Positions 34,490 through 46,000 of a stretch of 64,000 bases of DNA are shown in pieces (the stretch's first letter is position 1; the number at the start of each line of letters is the position of its first letter). This stretch comes from Anastrepha obliqua (lineage: Eukaryota; Arthropoda; Insecta; Diptera; Tephritidae): contig NC_072895.1 of the NCBI RefSeq assembly GCF_027943255.1, positions 29,114,001 through 29,178,000 of the forward strand. The letters run 5' to 3'. The position numbers and the translations under genes were made by a program. The notes beneath the pieces are model-generated. The model was given only the letters and a program-made list of their open reading frames with translations. It did no database searches and was not told the origin of the DNA.

Positions 34490-35185
34490 GTTTAAAGTTT
34501 GAGGTACAGGACCGCTCTCTACCTAATTAATGGGTTGTATAGGGTTTTTTAATAGGTGCGCTTCAACTTTTTTCCGATAGGGAGGGCGAACGACGCAATA
34601 TTTTTTATTTTTCGCTTGTCGTTTGTAAACTTCATTGGTATACATTTCATCATGGAACGCTACACACTTGAGCAATTTTTTATGAAAATAATCGTTCTGT
34701 TGCTGCTACTTTAAGAGCATTACGGCCATTTTACGGTCCTTTTAACAAGCCGTCCCGTTTTGGGGTTATGTGAAGTCATTGGTCTACAGTAACAAGCCGG
34801 CGACGATTTGTGAGCTCAGAGCCAATATTGAACGCGAAATTGCTGGAATTTCGGCCGATTTATGCAAAAGAGTGGTCGAAAATTGGGTTCAACGATTGGA
34901 CTTTGTAAAACGTGCACGCGGTTGTCATGCAAAAGAAATCGAATTTCATACTTAAATGTATATGTTCAAACTCGACAATAAAGAAAAAATAATTAGTTAA
35001 AAAAGTCAAACCGTTTGTGTTTTATTCAAAAAAGTTCAAAAGTTGAAGCGCTCTTACTGAAAAACCCTATAGAAGCTATAATATTGGGAATTCCCGCATG
35101 AAAATTTTAGAGTATATTCTGAAGATACAATACTTCGAAGTATTGACAAAAAAAAAATAGATTTTTTGAAAATTCTGGGCGTACT
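34490..35185. repeat. Second, partial copy of the 27779 MITE body, split by a transposon
   Basis: 34500-34539 plus 35070-35185 match 28285-28420 (GACCGCTCTCTAC ... TTAATGGG ... then TAGAAGCTATAATATT ... CCGCATGAAAATTT ... GATTTTTTGAAAATT). The join is exactly at the TA used by the element at 34542-35067. Confidence 0.8.
34542..35067 (+). mobile_element. 526 bp non-autonomous Tc1/mariner-superfamily element
   Basis: TA at 34540-34541 and 35068-35069 flank inverted ends GGGTTTTTTAATAGGTGCGC and (other strand) GGGTTTTTCAGTAAGAGCGC, both followed by TTCAACTTTT. Inside are only the two extremes of a transposase: an N-terminal start (MERYTLEQFF at about 34652) and a C-terminal stretch ATICELRANIEREIAGISAD at 34770-34955. 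The catalytic middle is deleted. Confidence 0.88.
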
Positions 35186-35456
35186 TAACCCCATAAAGCT
35201 AATTCAATGCCATTTTGGAGTTTTGTGGAATCTAAATTTTTCCACTGGCATTGCTCAATGCATATTCGATTCTTCATTAAAACTCTCTTGCCAATTTTGA
35301 CTCTCTGATTTTGTCTTCCGATGATGTCCCATATGGGATTGCTAAACTTAAACTGTCTTTGAAAACGGATGTATACTTCCAATTTATGGATGGATTTTCT
35401 CCTTTTCTAATCAAAAATATTCAAGCTATGGTTTTACCACTATGTATGATTTTTAA

Positions 35457-36185
35457 GGGGACAGATACCTGTAAACGGCCATATTTCCCTGATTTTTATT
35501 AAAATTATTTAAAATGAAGAAGCCAATGTATGTTTTTCAAAATTGGCATACAGTTTATTTATACATTAAAATAATATAAACATTTTTTATTTATTTTAAT
35601 CATTTTAAATGGCGGATGTACACTCAATTCTTCCAGGAAGGTCGCAGCGGGGCTTCTCAATCGGCGGGCATTGTAGCATCGGCGTCACTGACCTGAATAT
35701 AAAAAACCAAAATTTTTGTGTTTATTCATGTCATAATTTCTATATGAATTAAACAAAAAAAAAAAATCGCGGAAGAAAAAGCTAAAAAAAAATGAATTTT
35801 GGGGCGAATTTTCCTACTATTTTTGGTTCGAAAAAATTATTTTTTCGAAAAAATTTCGAAAACTTATAAATTCACATAGAAAGCAATATCATAAAAAAGA
35901 TGCGTGCAAAATTTCAGTGAGATCGGTCAATAACTTTTTGAGTTATCGTGTACGCCAATTCGAAAAATATAGTTTTGAGAAAAACGCGCCTAAAGTTTGA
36001 ATACAACGTCACTATACCTCTCCCAGCGCTCAAATGCAAAGAATAGAGTCGTCACGGTTGACGATCTGTAATATAAGAAATACTTAAATTTACGTTCTAA
36101 AATTTTTTGACATATTATTAAAGGATTATATCAACATTTTATAAAAAAAACTTTTTTTTTCGAAATTTTACAGGCATCTGTCCCC
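35457..36185. mobile_element. 729 bp TTAA-type MITE (family 2)
   Basis: Inverted ends GGGGACAGATACCTGTAAA and (other strand) GGGGACAGATGCCTGTAAA lie next to TTAA at 35453-35456 and a one-base variant TTGA at 36186-36189. It is non-coding. It has the same general style as the element at 27779 but different ends. Confidence 0.75.
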
Positions 36186-36508
36186 TTGATATACACCCTA
36201 GCCACCCACGCTTTGAAAATTACCATTCAAATTGCATAGACAAAAATGAGCTTTTCCTTAAATTTAGTACATCTTTACAGATCGATGGCATTTAATCTCC
36301 TCTCTTAACTTTCAATCAAAAACGTTCAAAAATTTATAGATTTTTTTTATTAAAAAAATGAAGAAATTTAATACTTTTATAGTGACTCTAAAACCCGCGC
36401 AAAATTAAAAAAAAAAAAATAAAAAAATTAAAATAAATAATAATTAATCCGGCTTTTATTATTTGCGGTATAATTTTTTGGACATTTATGAAGAGAAATT
36501 AAAAGTGA

Positions 36509-36578
36509 AAATTAAATAATATCGATCCTTTATACCAAATTTACGGAAAAAGTGTACTTTTACCATGCAAATTGAATG
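36509..36578 (+). pseudogene. Fossil Ig half-exon upstream of 36791
   Basis: The frame reads QIYGKSVLLPCKLN up to a perfect donor AATG/GTAAGC in phase 1, the same phase and Ig position (B strand, Cys) as exon 32776-32867 (IGESIVLGCQ). It would splice correctly to 36791. However, an in-frame TGA lies at 36506-36508 and no AG acceptor exists between it and the Ig segment, so it cannot be included by normal splicing. It may be a dead duplicate or former alternative exon. The intron around it is otherwise non-coding. Confidence 0.6.
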
Positions 36579-36790
36579 GTAAGCAATTTTTAAAGCGTTG
36601 GCGGCATGGGTAAATATGTATTAAAAATAATATAAATGTATATAGATGACTTACTTTTTGGGCCATAGAAAAAATGCGGGGGTACATCAAGAAAAAAAAA
36701 TGTTTTTTTGGAATATTTTAGGGTACTTTAACATTAAAAGCGATTCTATCTTAAGTACGTAATTTGTAATTTTTTCGTAATTATTTTCAG

Positions 36791-37003
36791 TTGTGGTACC
36801 ACCATGGCCGAAAACTGTCATCTGGTACAATAAAAATGGTCGCATTGAGCCTGGCGAACGATACAAATTAATTGAAGATGGCTTGGGCGTCTATATGATC
36901 GAGGTTAAGCCCTCTGAGAGTTGCGACGAAGGCGAATGGAAATGTGTAGTCACTAGCTATGAAGGTTGTGTGGGCATATCAACCTGTAACGTCACAATGG
37001 ACA
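36791..37003 (+). CDS. Strn-Mlck: Giant muscle protein exon: rest of Ig 4
   Basis: Acceptor TTATTTTCAG at 36781-36790; donor GACA/GTGAGT; phase 1 in, phase 1 out. It encodes [20 protein letters not shown], then [10 protein letters not shown], then [16 protein letters not shown] and STCNVTMD. It contains the core Trp and the F-strand Cys (WKC) that pair with the exon at 32776. The WKC variant instead of YxC is shared with the Ig at 37378-37662, which marks a second Ig subtype alternating with the LRAVLT subtype. Confidence 0.88.
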
Positions 37004-37070
37004 GTGAGTAGAGATATCGGTTTCTTATTTTTCGCATTATTTCACTCTCTTATTTTTTACTTTTCACAAG

Positions 37071-40000
37071 TTCCGAAAAACTATCGAAAACCACGCTTCA
37101 TGGAAAGTTTACGCGCCGTGCTCACCGAAGAAGGACTTGTCTCATTCGAATGCAAAGTGGTTGGCTTTCCTACGCCTGTACTGAAGTGGTTCAAGGATGG
37201 TCAGGAACTAAAACCTGGCGATGTTTATCAATTAACCGGTACTAACTCACTGGGCACTTACTGTTGCATAGCTAAGAATTGCATGGGCGAGAACAGTAGC
37301 GTTGCGGTGCTCACTGTAGAGGATATACAAAATCAACTTAACGACGAGGAGCGTCTCACGTTTGCCAATCAGAATCAACCGCCTAAATTCGTTGTCGGAC
37401 TGAAGAGTCAAGAAGCTAAGATCAATGAGTTCTTCCAGTTTTCCGTAAATGTCAAAGCCACGCCAGATCCAAAGCTCTCCTGGTTTCGTGATGAGTTGCC
37501 AATCGAGAATAGTGAACGTTACAATCACTACCGTGGCGAGCAAGAAAACTGGCACTTGGATATACGCTCGGTGGAATTTGTTGATCAGGCCGAGTGGAAG
37601 TGTGTGGCTGTGAATGATTTTGGAACGAGTGTAACTTCCAGTTATCTAAAATTACAGATACCACGTCACTACAAGAAACCACGTTTTCTGGAATGTCTGA
37701 GAGCCGTATTGACGGAAGAGGGCGCTGTGAATTTAGAGTGCAAAGTCATTGGCGTACCGCAACCGGTACTGAAGTGGTATAAGGATGGTGTTGAATTGAA
37801 ACCAGGTGACATACACAGAATTATTTCCGGACAGGATGGCACTTGCTGCCTGGGCACCTACACTTGTGAGGCCAGAAACTGTATGGGCATTGTAGCGAGC
37901 TCTGCCTCGCTGCTTGGTTTCGAAGAAGCTTACAAGAATCAAAAGCAGGAACAGGCACAGGAAAATGAGTTGCAGCGTAATTTCTCGCTGTCTACCATAC
38001 AAGAAGAGCGCACCTCGCAATTGTACGAAACACCTGTTGGCGATATAACGATTGATTCGAAGGGCGAAGTATCCTTCTCTTTTGATGGCAAAGAGGTGTC
38101 TGTTTCTTTGTACGAGACTCCTGATCTAACCGAAGAGGAGGCGTTGAAAATCGTTGAAATGTACGCAGACCAGATTTCAGAGCATGTAACCGAACACAAT
38201 GTGGTGGAATTGCCCCCTCTGCGTTTTGTTAAAGAGACTTCACAATCAGGTAAACTTTTAATGGAGGCTGTGGTCATTGATATATCGCCGGAGTACTTTA
38301 CACATGAGGAGGACATGCGTACCGAGGCTGGTCTGGATGATATTTCCATCACGGAGATAACCGTGCATGGCTCTTCAGGCCATGAAGGTGACATAGATGG
38401 CAAAGCTGAAATTTATGCACAACGTAGCTTTGAAAAAATGGAAGAAGAGTTGTCATTGACGGCACCAGTACGCAAGCGAAAAAAGTCGCGACCTACAGAA
38501 ACGACAGAAGAATTCTATAGTTTATCAAAGGCCACCGACAGTCAAGTTGGCGATGAAGACGACACATCCGATTTACAAACTTTCGCTAGTGCAACACAAA
38601 TGTCGTCGCGCGTTGATTCTGCTGCTGGTCCCGACGACGCAACACAACCCGACGAAGGTGTGCAACCACCAAAGCGCAAGAAAGGAAAAAAACAAACCGA
38701 CAGTGATTCATCAAAGACAACTGAAGATGATGCGAAAATGCAAGATATATCGGGCGCAGTTGGCGATGGCTTGATGTCAGTGAAGCCGGTAAAAGTAATC
38801 TCAAGTGCAACGGAGATTGACCAAAATCTGAGGTCTCTCTTGCCGTTAGCAAAACTACTGAAAACCGTTGAGCATCACCTAACCATTGTGGAGAATGAAG
38901 TGGTCGAGCAGTCGGCAATGCTGATGACTCCAGCATCTGCTGAGCAGAGCATCGCTATCATACGCAACATTATTGATCCGGTAAAACAGGTGGAGAGCAA
39001 GTTGCGCGCTTACTCGGGAGAAACGCCAGTGGATGCGCTCTTCCAAACGATGGAGGAAGATATACGAAAGCTACACACCAGCCTACAGGTAATCGAGAAG
39101 TGCGTCGAGATAGACGAAACTGGTGCCACACTAATCCAACGCACCAGCGTGTGCATCATTGACAGTGTGGGCGATCAACTGATAAAGGCATTAGAGGAGG
39201 TGCAGAATATAGCAAAAACTTTCGAGTCGACGAGCTTGCGTACACACATTGACCTAACGGCAGACGATATTAAACAAGGTCTCGAAATCACGCAGGGTAC
39301 TATTAAGTCACAGGCTTTGCTGCAGGAAGCACAAGAGTTGGAGGCGGCTAAGCATTTGTCGGAAACGGTCGCTAAGTTACAGGCAATGCCTGAATCAGAA
39401 CCAGCATCGTTTGCCAAAATTTCGGATGCCAAATTACCCGATGAAGCTGATGCATTGAAGCTCATTTGCCAGCCGGTGGTTAATATACAAGCCGCTTTAG
39501 AGAAGGTAGAGAATGAGTTGAGTCTCGAAGAAAACGAAGAACAGATCTACAGAAAAGTGCACAAAAAGGTGCTTGATAATATTGTAGAACCAATTAAGGA
39601 GCTACAATCGGTGTTGGAGATAATCGAACGAAAGGCAGAGGCACTCGCCGGCACTGAGTCTACAGAACAGAAAGTCAATATGGCCATATTGGATATTGTC
39701 ACACCGGCACTATTCGAACTGAACAAAGGTATGGAGATTATATTGAATGAGTCCCCTGACAATGTTCAAGCTGGCATGCTGACTGTTAGCACTGTAGAGT
39801 CGATGGTGCCGCCATTGCAAGAGATACAAAACGGGCTGGCACAGCTCAGCCAGGATGTAGAAAGTGGACATTTCAATGAAGAAACCGCGCTGGACGTAGC
39901 GGACACGCAAAAGTTGCTCCAAACTATTGCGCAGTCTGTGTTGCACTTCGAGACGAATATAGAAAGAATTTCGACACGTTTATCGCCTAATGTGCAAGCC

Positions 40001-43000
40001 GGTTTGTACAGCCTCAAAGAGGAGATGTCCGCCTTGATTGGAAATGTGCTAAACGATAACATTACCAAGTATCACGTGACGCTGCTGGAAAACTTGAAAC
40101 GCCCCGTTGATGAGCTCAACTACTGTATACGTCAAATTGAAGGCAAATCAATATCTGGCTCACTAACTGATTTCATCGATCCCTTACACAGCCTGAGTGA
40201 TCGAGTTAACTTGGGAAAGGAGATCATGCATATGTCTGGCACAAAACAAAACGAGAAGAATCTTGAGGTTCTAGAGAAAATGAATCAATTAATTAGGCGT
40301 GTTGAGATCGATATCGAGGAACATGAATTCAAAATGATACAGCGTGAAGTTGAGCTTGATGAGAAACTCGCCTCCGAAGAAGAAAAGTTATTCCTTCATA
40401 TGCGCCAAGCAATGGAAATGAAGATTGCACAAGATGAGGCGGGCCAAAATATTCAAGAACTATTGCACACAGTTACAGATATTGAAGCTACACCCGGTTT
40501 GGACACTCAAACACAGCAGGTATTGTCTGCTCTAGATCAAGGCCTCACCGGCCTAGTTGCCGATGTGGAAAAATTGAAAGAGTCACAGAGCACGAGAGAA
40601 GAAACCGAAGCGGCTACAAAAGTGCTAACTGACATTGCCAAACCACTACAAGCAGCCGCTGAGATATTACGCATCACACTAACGCCAGCAAAGGAGCTTA
40701 AAGTAGAGTCACTACCACAAAATGTGGGTCTGCGAGCAGTTGTGGAAGAATTGAATGAGGTCGTAGAGAATATACCGGAGCAAAATGAGCAGCGTATAAA
40801 ATTGAAAGCGCTGCCTATTGTGCAATCGGTGCTAAAAATTGTGCCCGCGCTGCAAACAATCACAGATTTGCCGCAAGCAGCGACCGCAATAACAAAGACA
40901 GCAGCTGCTGAGAAAAAGAAAGGAGAACCGGAACTGGACAGCGGTGCTGCAAAGAAACAAAAAATGGATACCAATGAAAAGGTGTTGGAACCAGCACCGA
41001 CACCCTTTGTGATAGCTACTGTAGAAGCTCAACAAACTGCAGGCTTCACAGGTGAAACGAAATCAGTGGCGAAAGACGCCACGGAAAAGGCTACAACATC
41101 CTCTGAGGACGCGCAACAAGCTGCGAGCTCTGCAGCTGCAACGAAGCCGGTAAAAGAAGTCGCGGAAGACGTTTCAACGCTAGAAGACATGTCCGCCATG
41201 AAATCCATCACCGAATCATTGCCAGCAGATAGCCAAACGTCTGCTTCAGAAGATAAAACGGATCATCTCAAAGCCTTCGAAGCCAATAAAGGCAAAGTTG
41301 ACGTATTGCTGTCACAATTGAAAAATAGCATCGCATCAGTATTGATGCACTGCGCCGACGTAGACGTAGCCTCACTGCAGCTGGAAACGGCGCAACAAGT
41401 TAAAGCAAGTCTTTCAAAGCTAGAAAATGTCACTGAGTGCATTGCTGATGTTCATCAGCCAGCCATTGTTGAACCATTGTACTCACTTTCCGACGCAAGT
41501 GAATGCAGAACGTTCGCCGATGCTGTGTGCCATTTGGAGGCGTGCGTGGTGCAAGTCGAGGAGTGTTTGGCCCATACCGATTTGAAAGACTTAAGTGGAG
41601 ATCCAATCTCGGAATTGAAAACATTAGCGTTGCCATTACAAGACCTTAAGGAATGTATTAAAGTTTTTCACAATGAAGAATTGGAGCAGGCTGTAAACTT
41701 GACAACAACGAGCTTACCCCTAACAAGTGCGCAAGTTCTACAAGATATACAACCCTTTGTGCTTTCGATCAAGGAGAGTCATGCGCTTGAGACGCTACAA
41801 TCCTTGGCGGAGGATGAGTCACTCGGACTTCTGAAACAGTTTATAAAACCCATACAAGAACTGGAAACTGCAGTGCTAACAACTGTTGACCAAGTGCACT
41901 TGTCTCAAATTGAAAGCTTACCAAAGCAGGCGTGCATTGCGGTACTGGAAAAGTGTGCAAAGCCGATCATGGACATTAGAGAGACTTTACTTCACGTGCA
42001 AGAAGAAACACCACTATCCACCTTGGAAGATTGCCCAGCATTGCAGGTGGTCAAGGAAAAAACCGATGTCATATTTAATCTCTTACAATATTGCGAACAA
42101 GTGGATCTGAATGCTTTGGAGAATCTGGCCGATATGTCTACGCAGGCTGATATTTCTGCACTACATTCTTGTGCCGAGTTGAAGTCTCTAGAGACACAGC
42201 TGGAGTCTGCCGCCAGAGTACAACAAGAAGACGTAAAGTACTTGGACGTAAAAGATTGCATAGCCGATGGCATCAAGCAGATTCAAGTGTGTTTGACAAC
42301 AACTGAAAAGACCAAAGTACCCGAATTGCAAGATGTTGGCGAAATTATGAAGGAGCTTAAGAGCGATTTAGAAGATATGCAAAGTGAGTTGTCCAAATCG
42401 CCAGCACAACAAAATGCGGCTGAAGCCAATCAAAGGGTGGCTAAAACAATGTTCAAATTGAAAGAGTGTTTGGTGCACACCTATGAAGCGGGTGTTGAAA
42501 AGTCACTTGATGAGATTGAGAGAACTTTCGAGGACATACTACAAGCACTGCCAATACTGGAAATACAGCTGGCTCAAGAGATGTATATGAAAATTGAGAC
42601 AAGACTGCGTGGTGCATTTAACGCAACAACCTCACAACCTGATATAGCAGACGATCTGCAGAAATTGGTGGAACCATTTGAGGCCGTTTTGAACAGTACC
42701 AAAGCGATTAGTGAGCTAGAAAGCATAGATGTTGAGAAGTCTTCACTGGTTGTGGCGAATCTGCAATCGCATTTAATGGCTGCATTTAGAGCGCTAAATG
42801 AAGTTAGTGAATCTTTAAGTGGGCAAGGACGTGAAACTGTTTTAAAAGCGCAGGATGCCGTACTGGCAGCAAACGAATTCATTGCCGAAGCTAGCGAGCA
42901 AATTAGAATTATTGAGCTTCTGCAGGAGATCGATAGTGTGACCCCGAACGTTGCTGCTCTTTGCGAAAGTCTTGCATTAGCCAAAGAGCAGGCAAGCAAA

Positions 43001-46000
43001 CAAGCATTGCTCGAAACACTAATGCAACGAGTTACATCGGCAAAAGCATTTCTACAAAGCATAGAGGATGGATTGAACGCCAATAATCCCATCTTTTATA
43101 GGTTAGCAGAGGAGAATGAATTGGATATAAGCAGTGTCGAAGCTGCACTCATACGCATTGAGAAAGAAGTTATACCGAAGTTAGAAACGCAGATGCCAAC
43201 CGCGGATGATAATGCGCTGGTCGACGTGTTGGCGGTCCATTTGACATCTTTGCAAGATAGCTACGCCAAACTCAATAAGGAGACTCCTATATTGGAAACA
43301 CAACACTTGGATGAACAACGAGCTCCTATTGCGAGGGAAGAGCAACTCACTTTAGACGCATTAGCTTCCTCGACACCAGCGGAGGCTTTGGAAAGAAAAG
43401 AACCGCAGTTGCAATACGAAACTGCTTTGCCTGCTGAGGAGGAAGTCTCTACTTTGGAAGATATTTCGGCCATCGAGTCGCTGATTAGTTCACCGCCACT
43501 TTCCCAAGCCGAAGAAATACCATCAGCTTCAGTTCACCCAGGTAAGATCGATGTGTTGCTGTCACAACTCAAAAGTAGCATCGTCTCAGTGTTGGCACAT
43601 GGCTCCGAAGTAGATGTTGGCTCCTTGCAGCTGGAAACTGCACAACAGATTAAGGCAAGTTTAGCGCAATTGGAGAACGTTAATAATTGTTTTGCTGATG
43701 TTCGTCAACCCACTGTCGTTGAGCCACCACTCCTATCCCTCTCCGATGTTAGTGAATGCAAGACATTTGCGGATGCTGTGTGTAGTTTGGAAGCATGCGT
43801 TTTGCAAGTCGAAGAGTGTATTGCTGATAGTAACCTGCAAGATTTGAGTACGAATGAGATTTCTGAACTAAAAACATTAGCACAACCACTGCACGATGTT
43901 CGAGAATGCATTAAAGTTTTTCATAACGAGGAGTTGGAACAAGTGCTCAGTTTGCCCACAATAAGCATGCAATTAACCAGTGCTCAAGTCTTACAGGACA
44001 TACAACCCTTTGTGCTATCGATCAAGGAAAGCCACGCTTTGGAAACACTACAGTCTTTGGCAGAAGATGAATCACTCTCCCAACTGAAGCAATTCATACA
44101 ACCAATACAAGAGCTTGAAAACGCGATTCTACTCAATATTGAGCAGGTACACTTGTCTCAGGCCGAGAGTATTTCGAGGCAGGAAAGCATAGCCAATCTG
44201 GAAAAATGTGCAAAACCAATTTGGGATATCAGAGAAGCTTTACTACACATTCAAGAAGAAACACCACTTTCAACATTGGAAGAATGCCCGGTACTGCAAG
44301 TGGTAAAGGAAAAGACCGATGTCATATACCATCTGCTGCAATATTGCGAACAAGTCGATATGAATGCTTTGGAGAATGTTGTCGATATGTCTACCCAAGC
44401 CGATGTGTCCGCACTGAAATCCTGTGTAGAGCTAAAGTCTGTAGATACTCAACTCGAACCCGCTGCTACGATAGCTGCAGAAAGCGTTAAATTCTTCGAT
44501 GTTCGAGAATGTGTTGCGAAAGGCATTAGGCAAATCCAGATTTGTCTAGAAAACGCTACAGCATCCGAGGTACCAGAACTTCATGCAGTTAACGCCGTTA
44601 TGGAGGAGCTCCAGCATGAACTACAAAACATGCAAAACGAGCTTTCGAAACCAGTTGAACAACAAAATGCGGTAGAGAGCCAAGCAAAAGTAGCCAAGAT
44701 TTTGTTTAAATTAAAAGAATGTCTCGTTCATACCTATGAAGTGGGTGTGGAGCAATCCGTAGATGATATTGAGAAAACCTTCGCCGACATCCTGCAGGCT
44801 ATACCCTCTTTAGAAGTTCAATTATCGCAGGAGATGGTAGCCAAACTCGAGTCGGCCATACTGGATTTCGCCTCAAAATGCACGCAATCGGAATATTTGG
44901 TAGATTTCCGTAAGTTAATAGAACCGCTCGAGCTTGTTTCAAACAGCACTAGAGCTATCAGTGAGCTCAAGTTAGTAGAGGTGGAGAAATCCACATTGGC
45001 TGTGGCGAAGCTGCAGTCGCATTTAATGGCAGTCTTTAGAGCGCTCGATGAAATTAGTGAGAAGATAATAGTAAACGAACGAGAAAATATTCTGAGCCTA
45101 CAAAATGCTGTACTTTCAATTTCGGAGTTCATTGATACCAGCGAAAATACACTGAGAGTTATTGAATTGATCCAGGAAGTGGATGCTCTAATGCCACAGC
45201 TAAGTTTTGTGGCCAACGTAGTAAACGCTGCTAAGGCAAATGAAGGCAAACAAGCATTTTCAGAAGCACTTAGCCTAAGTGTAGCTTCGGGCAAAGCTTT
45301 CTTAGTTAGCATTGAGGATGGTTTGAAGCGGAATAATCCGGTATTTGTGAAGTTAGCCGAAGAAAACGCTTCAGATATTCAAAGCGTGCAAGCTGCGCTG
45401 ATTCGCATGGAAAATGAAATAGTTCCGAAGTTGCAAAATGAAAATCCTTCAGCCGCAGATGGTATGTTAGTCGAACAGCTAAGTATGCACTTGAAAAATT
45501 TGGAAGACAAATTGCTTGCCATAAACAATGGTGTGCCAAAACAGTTGCATGAGTTGGCAGCTACTGAAGATGCAGCGGCGAAGAAAGAAAACGAGTGCGT
45601 TGCCGTTTCGGAAGCTCTTGATAGTGATATTGAGAAAAGCGAGGCTATAACTGAGAAGGGCGAGAAGACTAAAATAGAAAAGTCTGAAAAAAGCGAGGGG
45701 TTGGAACAGACCGAAACAGAAACAGAAAAATTAGCCGCGTCTAACTTAACTGCAACAATAGTTGAAAAGCAAGCCGCACCAATCGAAACCGAAATAATAG
45801 CAGTAGCAGATAGCGCGAGCCTGCCTGAAGCTTCGCTAGACTCGAAAGTGGGGACAGTCGAGAAAATATTGGAAGAAAAGAAAGAAATGTTAGTAGATGA
45901 CGCGAAACTACAATTATCCGCCTCAGGAGAAAAGAGAGAAATGTTAGTAGATGACACGAAACCACAATTATCCGCCTCAGGAGAAAAGAAAGATAAAGAA

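Noticed and set aside
36959..37070. ATG at 36959 as the start of the giant frame
   Set aside because: The first part is exon 36791-37003 read in the wrong frame and then an intron. The acceptor at 37070 with phase-1 joining gives a continuous Ig linker ([12 protein letters not shown]), as in the next linker.
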